Notes: generated by a model from the sequence alone, not told the origin. 64,000 nt of DNA from Curtobacterium flaccumfaciens (GCF_004361695.1 NZ_SNVW01000002.1:388371-452370), one strand, 5' to 3'. Counted from the first letter of the stretch, positions 8,029 to 16,623 are shown. Made by a program: numbers and translations.

Positions 8029-9272
8029 GCGAGCACCGCGGCGGGGACAGCGGCGACGGTGCTGTCACGGAAGACGTCCAGCGCGGCGTCGACGCCACCA
8101 CCCTGCGGAACGGCGTGCCCCGCCCGGCGGAGCGTCTGCTCGAGCGCGGCGAGCGTCGTCACGACGGTGTCCTTCCGGGCGTTGTAGCCCATCGTGCCGA
8201 TGCGCCACACCTTGCCGTGCAGCGGACCGAACGACGTGCCGATCTCGATGCCGTGGTCGTCGAGCATCGCCGCACGGACCTCGTCGCCGACGACGTCGGA
8301 CGGGATCTCCACCGCGACGACGTTGTGCATCTTGTGCGCCACGTCGCCGAAGACGCCGAGCCCCAGCGCCTGCACGCCGGCGAGCATCGCGCGGCCCGCG
8401 GTCTCGTGCCGGGCGACGACGGCGTCGCGGCCCTCTTCCAGCAGGATGCGGGCGCACTCGTTCGCGGCGTAGAGCATCGAGGCGGCCTCGGTGTGGTGGT
8501 TGAGCCGGCGCGGACCCCAGTAGTCGAGGATCATCGCCAGGTCGAGGTAGTTCGAGCGGATGGGCTCGTCCGCGACGGCGTCGCCGGGTTCACGGATGCC
8601 GGCCTCGACGCTGCGGCGGCCGTCGAGGACCGCCACCGCCCTCGGCGAGAGGGTGAGCGGCGCGCTGCCGGACGGCCCGCCCAAGCACTTCTGCAGCCCG
8701 GCGCTGACGGCGTCGATCCCCCACGCGTCGGTCTCGAGCGGGTTGCCGCCGATCGTGGCGGTCGCGTCGGTGTAGAACAGCACGCCGTGCCGCTCGCAGA
8801 TCGCACCGAGCTCGTCGAGCGGCTGGTTCATCGTGGTCGAGGTGTCGCCCTGCACGATGGCCAGGACCTTCGGCCGGACGCGGACGATCGCGTCCTCGAC
8901 GGCGGACGGCGTGAAGACCTGTCCCCACTCGGTCTCGATCGTGTGGACCTCGGCGCCGGCACGACCCGCGATCTCGGCGAGCAGGTGCCCGAACCGGCCG
9001 AACACCGGCACGAGGACACGGTCGCCGGGAGCCAGCAGCGAGACGAGCGCGGCCTCGATGCCGGCGCGGGAGGTGCCGTCGACGAGCACGGTGGCTTCGT
9101 TCTCGGTGCCGAACACCTGCCGGTAGAGCGCCTGCGTCTCGTTCATCGTGGTGGTCATCCACGGGTCGTACTGCCCGACGAGCGGGGTCGACAGCGCACG
9201 GAGCACGCGCGGGTCGGCGGTGATGGGCCCCGGCCCCATGAGGAGTCGTGCGGGCGGGTTCACTGGGAGCAT
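8025..9272 (-). CDS. pucG: Ureidoglycine-glyoxylate aminotransferase (PucG type)
   Basis: This 415-residue class V PLP enzyme has LLMGPGPITADPRVL at the start, STPLVGQYDP, TDATATIGG (D169 contacts the PLP nitrogen) and the PLP lysine K195 in AGLQKCLGGPSG. Alanine-glyoxylate aminotransferases share this fold; the placement between allantoate amidohydrolase and allantoinase points to PucG, which transfers the amino group of (S)-ureidoglycine to glyoxylate. The ATG follows GGAGGAACC. A 42-base gap separates it from allB, the loosest junction in the lower half of the operon. Confidence 0.87.
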   Translation of the reverse strand: MLPVNPPARLLMGPGPITADPRVLRALSTPLVGQYDPWMTTTMNETQALYRQVFGTENEATVLVDGTSRAGIEAALVSLLAPGDRVLVPVFGRFGHLLAEIAGRAGAEVHTIETEWGQVFTPSAVEDAIVRVRPKVLAIVQGDTSTTMNQPLDELGAICERHGVLFYTDATATIGGNPLETDAWGIDAVSAGLQKCLGGPSGSAPLTLSPRAVAVLDGRRSVEAGIREPGDAVADEPIRSNYLDLAMILDYWGPRRLNHHTEAASMLYAANECARILLEEGRDAVVARHETAGRAMLAGVQALGLGVFGDVAHKMHNVVAVEIPSDVVGDEVRAAMLDDHGIEIGTSFGPLHGKVWRIGTMGYNARKDTVVTTLAALEQTLRRAGHAVPQGGGVDAALDVFRDSTVAAVPAAVLA

Positions 9273-9314
9273 GGTGGTTCCTCCGTTCCTGATCCGAGCG
9301 TACCGGAACGTTCG

Positions 9315-10715
9315 TTACAGACGTGTTGCGGGGACAGACGGGGCAGCCGTGGCACGGACCGACGCGGTGGACGGCACCGGTCGTGGGACGAGCTCTCCCG
9401 CGACGGCGGTGACGCCGTCCTCAGCAGAGGCGACCAGCCGACCGCGCAACCAGGTCTCGGTGACGCGGCCGCGCGCCTCCAGGCCGGCGAACGCCGAGAC
9501 CGGGTTGCGGTGCGCGAGACCGGCCACGTCGATGACGGCCGTGGCGGACGGGTCGAAGACCGCGAAGTGGGCGAGTGCGCCGGGGGCGACCACACCTCGG
9601 TCGGCGAAGCCGGCGAGCGCCGCGGGTCCGGTCGTGAAGAGCGGGAGGAGTTCCTCGAGCCGGACGCCACGACGTGACGCCTCGGTCCACACCGCACGGA
9701 ACCCGACCTGCAGCCCCGCGATCCCACCCCAGGCCAGCCCCCAGTCGTCGACCTTGAGGTCCGCGGTGGAGGGCGAGTGGTCCGACACGACCATGTCGAT
9801 CGTGCCGTCGAGGAGCCCCCGCCAGAGGGCGTCCCGGTTGGCGTCGTCGCGGATCGGCGGGCAGCACTTGTACTCCGTCGCGCCGTCCGGGATCGTGCCG
9901 GCCTCGAACGACAGGTAGTGCGGGCAGGTCTCGACCGTGATCCGCACGCCGTCGTCCTTCGCGGCCCGGATCATCGGCAGCGCGCCGGCGTCGGACAGGT
10001 GCAGGATGTGCACCCGCGCCCCGGTCGCCCGCGCGCCGTCGATCACCCGGGCGATGGCGGACCGCTCGGCGTCGACCGGGCGGGTGACGAGGAAGTCCGC
10101 GTAGTGGCCGCCGAGGGCCTCGTGGTCGACCAGGAACGCGGGGTCCTCGGCGTGCACGATGAGGAGCGCGTCGATGCGGGCGACCTCCTCGATGGCGGCC
10201 CGGAGCTGCGTGGCGTCGAGGTGCGGGAACTCGTCGACGCCGGACGGTGCCGTGAAGCACTTGAAGCCGAAGACGCCGACGTCGTGCAGCGCGTCGAGCG
10301 AGCCGAGGCTCGCCGGCACGGCGCCGCCCCAGAAGCCCACGTCGACCGCGACCCGGCCCGCGGCGCTCGCCTGCTTGACGGCGAGCGCCTCGACGGTGGT
10401 CGTCGCGGGGATCGAGTTGAGCGGCATGTCGATGACGGTGGTGACCCCGCCGAGCGCGGCCGCGCGGGTGGCGGACGCGAAGCCCTCCCACTCGGTACGG
10501 CCGGGCTCGTTGACGTGCACGTGGGTGTCGACGAGCCCGGGGAGCAGGACCTGGTCGTCGGGGACGGTGCGGTCCACGGTCGCGTCGACGGTGGCGTCGA
10601 CCGGCAGGACGGCGTCGATCCGGCCGTCGCGGACGACGACCGCAGCGGGACGGAAGGCTCCGTCGACCCACGCGCGGTGGGCGCGCAGGACCAGGTCGGC
10701 CTGGAGGCGCGTCAT
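9315..10715 (-). CDS. allB: Allantoinase
   Basis: AllB hydrolyses allantoin to allantoate. The 466-residue cyclic amidohydrolase shows the first metal motif DTHVHVNEPGR (H65, H67), the carboxylated lysine K152 in GFKCFTAPSG, then IVHAEDP, ILHLSD, ETCPHYL and the catalytic Asp in VSDHSPST. FKCF and the SDHSP motif match allantoinase better than dihydropyrimidinase. The ATG at 10713-10715 overlaps the stop of the racemase gene (ATGA). The C-terminal 20 residues are low in complexity and variable. Confidence 0.93.
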   Translation of the reverse strand: MTRLQADLVLRAHRAWVDGAFRPAAVVVRDGRIDAVLPVDATVDATVDRTVPDDQVLLPGLVDTHVHVNEPGRTEWEGFASATRAAALGGVTTVIDMPLNSIPATTTVEALAVKQASAAGRVAVDVGFWGGAVPASLGSLDALHDVGVFGFKCFTAPSGVDEFPHLDATQLRAAIEEVARIDALLIVHAEDPAFLVDHEALGGHYADFLVTRPVDAERSAIARVIDGARATGARVHILHLSDAGALPMIRAAKDDGVRITVETCPHYLSFEAGTIPDGATEYKCCPPIRDDANRDALWRGLLDGTIDMVVSDHSPSTADLKVDDWGLAWGGIAGLQVGFRAVWTEASRRGVRLEELLPLFTTGPAALAGFADRGVVAPGALAHFAVFDPSATAVIDVAGLAHRNPVSAFAGLEARGRVTETWLRGRLVASAEDGVTAVAGELVPRPVPSTASVRATAAPSVPATRL

Positions 10716-11476
10716 GCGCCCGCCCCGACCGTCACGGCCGCCGACGGGAGACGTTCGAACCCCGCCAGCAGTCCCGACATCGGCTTGGCTGGTGGTGCGG
10801 CGTACTCGCCGCGTCTGCCCGTCGTCAGGCCGAGGCGCACGAGCGACTCGGCGAGCACCGTTGCGGCAGCCACCCCGTCGACCACCGGTGCCCCGATCTC
10901 GCGGGAGACCTCGGCGCAGAAGTCGGCCATCCCGGCGCAGCCGAGCACCACCGCGTCCGCTCCCCCGGCGAGCACGGCACGGCACTCCTCGACGACGAGT
11001 TCCCGCGCGCCCGACGTCGGGTCCTCGAGTCGGAGCACGGGCACCTCGCACGCCCGGATCTCGGTGACGAGCGACGCGAAGCCGTAGCGCTCGGCGAGCT
11101 CGTGGGCACGACCCGTGGTCCGGGCGAGCGTGGTGACGACACCGAAGCGCCGGCCGAGCATCGCGGCGGCGTGGAAGCCGGCCTCGGCGATGCCGATGAC
11201 GGGGCCGCCGGCGACCTCGCGTGCGGCGTCGAGCCCGGGGTCGCCGAAGCAGGCGACCACGTACGCGTCCACCCCGTCGCGCTCCCCGATCGCGATCTGC
11301 TCGAGGAGTCCGGGGACGGCCAGCGCCTCCTCGTAGTGGCTCTCGATCGAGGCCGGCCCCATCGTCGGGTTGACCGCTTCGACGACGGTGCCGGGGCCGG
11401 CGACCGCCGCAGCGGCGGCTCCGATGGTCCGCGTCATCGACGCGGTGGTGTTGGGGTTGACGACACGGATGCGCAT
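10712..11476 (-). CDS. Asp/Glu/hydantoin racemase family, probable allantoin racemase
   Basis: The 254-residue protein begins with the family signature MRIRVVNPNTTASMT and has the two catalytic cysteines C76 (VVACFGDPGL) and C180 (VVLGCAGMADF). Members racemise hydantoins or allantoin by a two-base mechanism. Given the allantoinase directly downstream with a four-base overlap, conversion of (R)-allantoin to the (S) form is the most likely job. A hydantoin racemase role cannot be excluded from sequence alone. Confidence 0.87.
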   Translation of the reverse strand: MRIRVVNPNTTASMTRTIGAAAAAVAGPGTVVEAVNPTMGPASIESHYEEALAVPGLLEQIAIGERDGVDAYVVACFGDPGLDAAREVAGGPVIGIAEAGFHAAAMLGRRFGVVTTLARTTGRAHELAERYGFASLVTEIRACEVPVLRLEDPTSGARELVVEECRAVLAGGADAVVLGCAGMADFCAEVSREIGAPVVDGVAAATVLAESLVRLGLTTGRRGEYAAPPAKPMSGLLAGFERLPSAAVTVGAGA

Positions 11477-11614
11477 CGGGGTCCTTCCGGTGGTGCGGGG
11501 TGCTGGGTGGTGACCATCGTGGCGGAGGCGAGCCGCGCCTCCAGGCCGTGACCGTGGTCGGTGGACGGCCGGCCGCCGCGACCCGCCTGTGGAGGACGGG
11601 TCGCCGCGACGGGG
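11477..11614. repeat. Spacer with partial 42-bp-type palindrome half
   Basis: The 138-base gap between the permease and racemase genes holds GAGCCGCGCCTCCAGGCC near 11531-11548, a half copy of the dispersed GGCCTGGAGGCGCG element. It may weaken expression of the enzyme genes relative to the permease, but no perfect hairpin is present. Confidence 0.45.
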
Positions 11615-13174
11615 TCAGGCGCGGCCGGTGGCGGCGCCGTCGTCGACCGTGGGGTCGTCCGCGTCGAGGACGGGCATGCTCGGGCGGACCCGCTCGAGGG
11701 CCCAGAAGACCACGAGCCCGAGGCCACAGCCGATGAACCAGCTGTAGTTCGACAGCCACGGGAGCACGCCGAGCGCCGGCGGCAGGACCGCGCTGGCGAC
11801 CGAGACGGCACCGGTGATGACGAGGGTCCAGATCGCGTTCGGGTTGAAGCCCTTCGCGTACCAGTACCGCGCCGTCGGGTCCTTCGTGTACATGTCGTCG
11901 ACCGCGACCCGCTGCTTCGCGACGATGTAGTAGCCGGCGATGAGGATGCCGAACAACGGCCCGATCAGCGCGCCGAGAACACCGAGCGTGTAGAGGATCG
12001 CCTGGTCGTTGCCGTACCAGTTCCACGGGGTGAGGAGCACGGAGCCGACCGCGGCGATCATGCCGCCGGCTCGCCAGCTGATCCGCCGCGGGGCGACGTT
12101 CGAGAAGTCGAACGCGGGGCTGATGAAGTTCGCGACGATGTTGATGCCGACGGTGGCCGTGACGAAGGTCAGGCCGCCGAGCAGGATCGCGAACGGCGCA
12201 CCGATCGCCTGCACGGTCTCGATCGGGTCGGTGATGAGCTTGCCGAACACCGGCACCGTGGCGCTGGCGCAGAGCACGGTCAGCACCGAGAAGAACAGGA
12301 AGTTGATCGGCAGCCCCCAGAGGTTCCCGCGCTTCACCGCGTCGAAGGACTTCGCGTAGCGCGAGAAGTCGCCGAAGTTGAGCATCGGGCCGGAGAAGTA
12401 GCTCACCACGAGGGCGATCGCCGACAGCATCACCGGGATGCTCGCACCGAACGAGAGCGGCTCGCCCGCCGAGAGCGTGAACGAGATGTTGCTGATGCCG
12501 GCCTGGCTGACGAGGTACACCGCCAGGGCGATCATCACGACGTAGACCGCGGGGCCGGCCCAGTCGATGAACTTCTTGATGGCGTCCATGCCCATCCAGA
12601 ACAGTGCGCCCTGGGCGACCCAGAGGATCGCGTACGAGATCCACCCGAGCGCCGAGAGTCCGAGGAACGAGTGCTCGAGGAGCACCGCTGACGCCGGGAT
12701 GAACTTCAGGAAGATGATGTTGAGCGACTGCGCGGCGAGGAAGGTCTGCACGCCGTACCAGGCCATCGCGATGAGGCCGCGGATGATCGCCGGGACGTTC
12801 GCGCCGAGGACACCGAACACCGCGCGGTTGATCACCGGGTACGGCACGCCGGTGCGCTGCGACGGCTTCGCGACGAGGTTCGCGAACACCTGCACGATGA
12901 GGATGCCGACCACCAGCGCGATGAGCACCTGCCAGCTGGCGATGCCGAGGGCGAAGAGCGACCCGGCGGTGACGTACCCGCCGACCGAGTGCACGTCGGA
13001 CATCCAGAACGCGAAGATGTTGTAGCTCGTCCACGTCTGCTTCCGCAGCGGTGCGAGGTCTTCGTTGGTGAGCGCCGGGTCGTACCCGGGCTTGACGACA
13101 CCGGCGCCGGCGGGGGCCGGTGTCGTGAGGGGGGCGTGGGGCGCGGCGACCGGGGCCTGGATCTCTGTAGCCAT
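11615..13174 (-). CDS. NCS1 family permease, probable allantoin transporter
   Basis: The 519-residue protein has about twelve hydrophobic segments and the NCS1 hallmarks: NEDLAPLRKQTWTSYNIFAFWMSD ahead of helix 1, IAMAWYGVQTFLAAQSL, and FSGPMLNFGDFSRYAKS. NCS1 porters import nucleobases, hydantoins or allantoin with H+ or Na+ across the cytoplasmic membrane. As the first gene of the allantoin operon, allantoin import is the best inference (PucI/AllP type). The ATG at 13172-13174 is preceded by CGGAGGAC at a good distance, so upstream in-frame sequence was not used. Confidence 0.9.
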   Translation of the reverse strand: MATEIQAPVAAPHAPLTTPAPAGAGVVKPGYDPALTNEDLAPLRKQTWTSYNIFAFWMSDVHSVGGYVTAGSLFALGIASWQVLIALVVGILIVQVFANLVAKPSQRTGVPYPVINRAVFGVLGANVPAIIRGLIAMAWYGVQTFLAAQSLNIIFLKFIPASAVLLEHSFLGLSALGWISYAILWVAQGALFWMGMDAIKKFIDWAGPAVYVVMIALAVYLVSQAGISNISFTLSAGEPLSFGASIPVMLSAIALVVSYFSGPMLNFGDFSRYAKSFDAVKRGNLWGLPINFLFFSVLTVLCASATVPVFGKLITDPIETVQAIGAPFAILLGGLTFVTATVGINIVANFISPAFDFSNVAPRRISWRAGGMIAAVGSVLLTPWNWYGNDQAILYTLGVLGALIGPLFGILIAGYYIVAKQRVAVDDMYTKDPTARYWYAKGFNPNAIWTLVITGAVSVASAVLPPALGVLPWLSNYSWFIGCGLGLVVFWALERVRPSMPVLDADDPTVDDGAATGRA

Positions 13175-13330
13175 GGCGTCCTCCGAGGAGTGGGAAGGGC
13201 GAGCGGTACCCGCCTCTGGCCACGACGCTACGGAGCCTCTTCGATGCGCCCGTTTCCCCCGTGTAACGGTCGTGTGTCGGAGCAGCGGGCGTGAAACGCT
13301 CGTTCCGGCCGGCGATGTGCGCGAGGAACT

Positions 13331-13346
13331 TGCACAGGCTTGTGCA
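13331..13346. promoter_or_regulatory. Inverted repeat, candidate operator in the allantoin / SGNH divergent spacer
   Basis: TGCACAGGCTTGTGCA is a perfect 6-base-arm dyad with a 4-base centre, 14 bases before the SGNH hydrolase start and 157 bases before the permease start. Its arms resemble the TGCACG/CGTGCA dyads upstream of glpD. Which regulator binds it is not known. Confidence 0.4.
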
Positions 13347-13359
13347 CGATGATGGCAGG

Positions 13360-14157
13360 ATGCAGCACAGCACCCGGTACGTGGCCATCGGCGACAGCTT
13401 CTCCGAGGGCATCGGCGACGAGGGGACCGGCGGCATCGGCGACGCCGGCGCGGTTCCGTTCCCCGGCTGGACCGGACGACTGGCGAGCGGGATGGCCGAC
13501 CACCTCGGGGTGCCCGTCTCGTACGCCAACCTCGCCGTGCGCGGTCGGCTGCTGGCCGGGGTCCTCGACGAGCAGCTCGACGCCGCACTCGCCCTCGACC
13601 CCGCGCCGACGCTCATCACGTTCTGCGGCGGCGGCAACGACCTGCTCCGTCCGCGCTTCGACGTCGACCAGCTCATCGGGCGACTCGAGGCCGCGGTGAC
13701 CACGGTCCTCGACCGCGGGGTCCGGATCGCCCTGCTCAGCCCGGCCGACCCGAGCGCCCGGCTCCCCCTCGGGTCGCTCATCAACCGCCGCGGCGACGCC
13801 TGGGCCGAGGCACTCGGCGACCTCGCCCGGCGGCACGGCCTGCCCTTCGTCGACGTCTCCCGCGACGACCACCTGCGCCGGGCCGAGTTCTGGTCCGAGG
13901 ACCGCCTGCACATGAACGCGACCGGCCACCAGCGCGTCGCCGACCTCGCCCTGCACGCCGTCGTGGACGGCCCCGCCCCGGTGGTCCCGGCAGAGGCCCC
14001 GGCCGGGCGACGACGCTTCCGCGACGAGGCCCGCTACTACCGCGAGCACGTGCTGCCGTGGGTGGGACGCCGGGTCACCCGCCGTTCCTCCGGCGACGGC
14101 CGGACTGCGACGTTCCCGGAGTGGACGACTGCCACACCGAACGCCCCGCGTGGCTGA
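13360..14157 (+). CDS. SGNH/GDSL family hydrolase
   Basis: The 265-residue protein has the four SGNH blocks: the nucleophile S13 in VAIGDSFSEG, the oxyanion glycine in NLAVRGRL, the asparagine in FCGGGND, and the Asp-His pair in EDRLHMN (D181, H184). This marks an esterase or lipase of the lysophospholipase L1-like type. No signal peptide is present at the chosen ATG (13360), so it is probably cytoplasmic. The substrate is unknown. It is divergent from the allantoin operon. Confidence 0.9.
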   Translation: MQHSTRYVAIGDSFSEGIGDEGTGGIGDAGAVPFPGWTGRLASGMADHLGVPVSYANLAVRGRLLAGVLDEQLDAALALDPAPTLITFCGGGNDLLRPRFDVDQLIGRLEAAVTTVLDRGVRIALLSPADPSARLPLGSLINRRGDAWAEALGDLARRHGLPFVDVSRDDHLRRAEFWSEDRLHMNATGHQRVADLALHAVVDGPAPVVPAEAPAGRRRFRDEARYYREHVLPWVGRRVTRRSSGDGRTATFPEWTTATPNAPRG

Positions 14158-14257
14158 GCATCAGCACAGGCCCGGCGTTGCTGCGGCATGCCGCAGGGAT
14201 GTCGCACCGTGCGACCCGAGCTGCGACTGCGCCCGGCGACGCTGCTAGACAACAGCA

Positions 14258-14827
14258 ATGAGCAGGGGAATCAGGATCGACCACGTGGGCGTCACGGTGC
14301 CGGACATCGACGCAGCCACGGCGTTCTTCGAGGCGGCGTTCGACGCCGTCGTCCTGTACGACATGCGGTGCAGGACCGAGGCACCGAACGACTCCCCCGA
14401 GGCGCACCGCTACCTCGGGATCCCACGGAGCATGGCGCAGGGCGCGTTCCGGATGCTCGCGCTCCCCGAGGGGCCGGGGCTCGAGCTGTTCGAGTACCTC
14501 GGCGCCGACCAGCACGGTGCGGCACTCCCCTCGGACCTCGGGTGGCAGCACCTGGCGATCTACACCGACGACCTCGACGAGACACTCGCCCGGGTCGAGG
14601 CCGCGGGTGGCAGCCGGAACTCCGACCCCCGCGACCTCCGCGGGCTCGAGGCCGGCGAGGGCAACCGCTTCGTCTACACCCGCACGCCGTGGGGGTCGAC
14701 GCTCGAGCTCGTCAGCTACCCGACCCCGCAGCCGTACCTGTTGCAGGCGCCCCGGGCTAAGTGGGCGCCGTGGCCGACCACGGCGGACGCCGTCCGCAGC
14801 GCCGGCAGCACGGTCCCCGTCAGCTGA
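14258..14827 (+). CDS. VOC (glyoxalase/bleomycin resistance fold) family protein
   Basis: The 189-residue protein carries paired beta-alpha-beta-beta-beta modules of the VOC superfamily: IRIDHVGVTVPDIDAATAFF with the first metal-ligand His, GLELFEYL with a Glu ligand, WQHLAIYTDDLDETLARVEAAGG with the second His, and FVYTRTPWGSTLELVSYP with the second Glu. All four metal-ligand positions seem present. The reaction (lyase, isomerase, dioxygenase or resistance) cannot be assigned. Confidence 0.87.
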   Translation: MSRGIRIDHVGVTVPDIDAATAFFEAAFDAVVLYDMRCRTEAPNDSPEAHRYLGIPRSMAQGAFRMLALPEGPGLELFEYLGADQHGAALPSDLGWQHLAIYTDDLDETLARVEAAGGSRNSDPRDLRGLEAGEGNRFVYTRTPWGSTLELVSYPTPQPYLLQAPRAKWAPWPTTADAVRSAGSTVPVS

Positions 14828-14836
14828 CGACCCCGA

Positions 14837-14902
14837 TCGGCGCCGGTCAGCGGTCGGCGCCGGTCAGCGGTCGGCGCCGGTCAGCGATCGGCGCCGGTCA
14901 GC
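14837..14902. repeat. 17-base tandem repeat overlapping a gene end
   Basis: Unit TCGGCGCCGGTCAGCGG occurs about four times in a row. The last copies run into the 3' end of the GNAT gene on the minus strand, where the unit encodes its final Leu-Thr-Gly-Ala-Asp-Arg and stop. Each further copy recreates a TGA at the same phase position of the unit. Confidence 0.85.
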
Positions 14903-15390
14903 CACGCGCGGGTCGGTCGCCCGTGCAGGGCGTGCGGGAACACCGGCCCGACCGGACGGAACCCGGCGCTCCGGTAGAGCGCGAGCGCGGGCTCGTTGTC
15001 CTCGAGCGCGTGCAGCAGACACCGCTGGTGGCCGGCGCGTCCGGCCTCGGCGACGGCCGCGCGGAGCAGGGAGCGGCCGAGCCCTCGCCCCTGCGCGCGC
15101 GGGTCGACGGCGAGGAGCGACAGGTAGGCCGCATCGACCGGGTCGTCGGGCATGCCGGTCCCCGGCGCGGTCACCAGGGCGAACCCGACGAGCGCGGCGT
15201 CGCTCGCCTCGGACGCCGCCGCCACGACCAGCGCGACCCGCTCCGCGGCGAACTTCGCGCGCGCCCGGGACCGCACGGCGTCCGACTCCGGGACGCCGTC
15301 GCGCGTCGCGACCGCCGCCGTCCAGAGGTCGACGCACGCCTCGGCCTCGCCCTGGGTCGCGGCACGCACGACGCAGGAGGAACCGATCAC
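14881..15390 (-). CDS. GNAT family N-acetyltransferase
   Basis: The 169-residue protein shows a GNAT core: VRAATQGEAEACVDLW, LVGFALVTAPG, then YLSLLAVDPRAQGRGLGRSLLRAAVAEA with the Q/R-x-x-G-x-G/A acetyl-CoA loop, and HALEDNEPALALYRSAGFRPVGP. The GTG at 15388-15390 is the start, with GGTTCC directly after it. The tandem repeat at its 3' end has probably shaped the last residues. Substrate unknown; it lies convergent with the VOC gene and divergent from the lipoprotein gene. Confidence 0.88.
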   Translation of the reverse strand: MIGSSCVVRAATQGEAEACVDLWTAAVATRDGVPESDAVRSRARAKFAAERVALVVAAASEASDAALVGFALVTAPGTGMPDDPVDAAYLSLLAVDPRAQGRGLGRSLLRAAVAEAGRAGHQRCLLHALEDNEPALALYRSAGFRPVGPVFPHALHGRPTRAWLTGADR

Positions 15391-15477
15391 CCGTCCACCC
15401 TACGACGGTCACCTCCGTCAGACGGTTCTGTCAGGATCGGCGGAACGGCGACACCACTGAGTGAAGGGGGTCTGCTC

Positions 15478-16200
15478 ATGACCGCACACCGCACCACCGC
15501 CCTGGTCCTCGGGGCCGCTGCACTCATCGTCGGCATCACCGGCTGCGCCACCACGTCCGGCCAGGCTGCACCGATCCCGGCGCCCACGGGCGCGACCGCG
15601 TCCGCCGCCTCGGCCACGCCGACACCGGCATCCACTCCGACACCGGCATCGACACCGGCCCCGTCGGGGACCGCGACGCCAGGAGGCCCGTCGACCTGGG
15701 TCTTCGGCGCCTCGTCGTTCGGGCCCGTCACGCTCGGCGCCACCGACGCCGGCACGGTCCTGCCCGCCGCGGGCTTCGCTCGGCAGCCCGCCACCGACTG
15801 CGTCAGCTCCTACGAGTGGACGTCACCGGGCCTGACGGCGTCGAGCGGGAACGGCTACCGCATCCTCGTCGCCGCTGACGACTCCGGCCCCGGCGTCCGG
15901 TACGTGCGCGTCGCCGGCCAGGCCGAGGACGCCGGCGCGTTCTCCTCGCCAGCGTTGACGACCACGGGCATCGCGCTCGGGTCGACCGCCGACGAGGTCC
16001 GCGCCGCCTACCCGGGCCTCGTCAAGACGGTCGACACGTGGGAGCCGTCGGGCGGCGGGTACCGCGAGTACGTGTCCCCCACGGCCGACGGCCACTGGCT
16101 GCACTTCGACACGACGGGCGGCGACGCCGCCCACGACGTCGTGACGACCGTCGTCATCAACGACACGAAGTCGGTCACGCAGGCCGTCTGCCCGAACTGA
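15478..16200 (+). CDS. Secreted lipoprotein of unknown function
   Basis: The 240-residue product begins with a lipoprotein signal peptide (MTAHRTTALVLGAAALIVG, lipobox ITGC near residue 23). A Thr/Pro/Ala-rich linker with repeated ATPTPAST-like units follows to about residue 60, typical of a tether spanning the cell envelope. The C-terminal domain (STWVFGASSFGPVTLGATDA... to VCPN) has two cysteines and is not one I recognise. GAAGGGGG at 15463-15470 sets the ATG start. Confidence 0.82.
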   Translation: MTAHRTTALVLGAAALIVGITGCATTSGQAAPIPAPTGATASAASATPTPASTPTPASTPAPSGTATPGGPSTWVFGASSFGPVTLGATDAGTVLPAAGFARQPATDCVSSYEWTSPGLTASSGNGYRILVAADDSGPGVRYVRVAGQAEDAGAFSSPALTTTGIALGSTADEVRAAYPGLVKTVDTWEPSGGGYREYVSPTADGHWLHFDTTGGDAAHDVVTTVVINDTKSVTQAVCPN

Positions 16201-16256
16201 GGGGCTGCGACGTCGCCGCGCTCCGTCGTGCAGATCATCGCGCGTCCCTACAATAG

Positions 16257-16272
16257 GCATACGTTTCAAGCG
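16257..16272. promoter_or_regulatory. Orphan LacI-type operator
   Basis: GCATACGTTTCAAGCG read on the other strand is CGCTTGAAACGTATGC, matching the TTGAAACGnTTCAA core seen ahead of the rhamnose genes in one half and imperfectly in the other. A TACAAT hexamer lies at 16249-16254. No gene follows on the plus strand, so it may be a leftover of a deleted regulated gene or chance. Confidence 0.4.
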
Positions 16273-16300
16273 TTGCGGGGCCGTGTCCGCGAGTCACGCC

Positions 16301-16342
16301 GGCCCGGAGGCGCGGTGCGGGCCCGCCCCGCGCCTCCAGACC
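16301..16342. repeat. 42-bp palindrome copy (imperfect)
   Basis: Arms GGCCCGGAGGCGCGGTGCGG and its near complement ending CGCGCCTCCAGACC; same length and layout as the perfect copies at 23376 and 34282. Confidence 0.8.
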
Positions 16343-16379
16343 GGCACCCGGTCACGTCACGGGCGCGCGAGCGCCCGCC

Positions 16380-16439
16380 GCACAACCGAACGCACCCGGA
16401 ACCGCAGGTTCGCGCGGTTCGGACGGACTTCGGTTGTGC
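16380..16439. repeat. Nested hairpin of the GCACAAC family
   Basis: Outer arms GCACAACCGAA / TTCGGTTGTGC enclose a second inverted repeat around GGAACCGC...GCGGTTC. A near copy lies at 16564 and a third at 52001. Confidence 0.8.
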
Positions 16440-16491
16440 GAACGTCCGCACGGACTGACGGACTGACGGACTGACGGACTGCCGGACTGCC

Positions 16492-16533
16492 GGACGGGAG
16501 GCGCGGTGTGGGGCCGCCCCGCGCCTCCAGGCC
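16492..16533. repeat. 42-bp palindrome copy (imperfect)
   Basis: Arms GGACGGGAGGCGCGG and CCGCGCCTCCAGGCC around an imperfect centre; follows directly on the GGACTGCC tandem run. Confidence 0.75.
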
Positions 16534-16563
16534 GGCACCCGGTCGCGCACGCGCCCGCGCGCC

Positions 16564-16623
16564 GCACAACGGAACGCACCCGGAACCGCAGGTTCGCGCG
16601 GCGCGGACGAACTTCGGTTGTGC
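16564..16623. repeat. Nested hairpin of the GCACAAC family
   Basis: Outer arms GCACAAC / GTTGTGC with the inner GGAACCGCAGGTTCGCGCGG shared almost base for base with the copy 184 bases to the left. Confidence 0.8.

Noticed and set aside
5939..8101. A single 720-residue minus-strand frame
   Set aside because: Only its last 277 residues (RpiR regulator) look like protein; the rest is a shadow of the amidohydrolase gene in another frame, with an ATGA start at 6772.
13285..13303. GTGAAACGCTCGTTCC as a further LacI-type operator
   Set aside because: Only one arm matches the rhamnose operator and the second arm fails; the neighbouring genes are unrelated to rhamnose.
9315..13913. A 1532-residue minus-strand frame
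   Set aside because: Just the allantoinase part is real; upstream sequence is out-of-frame reading through the racemase and permease genes.
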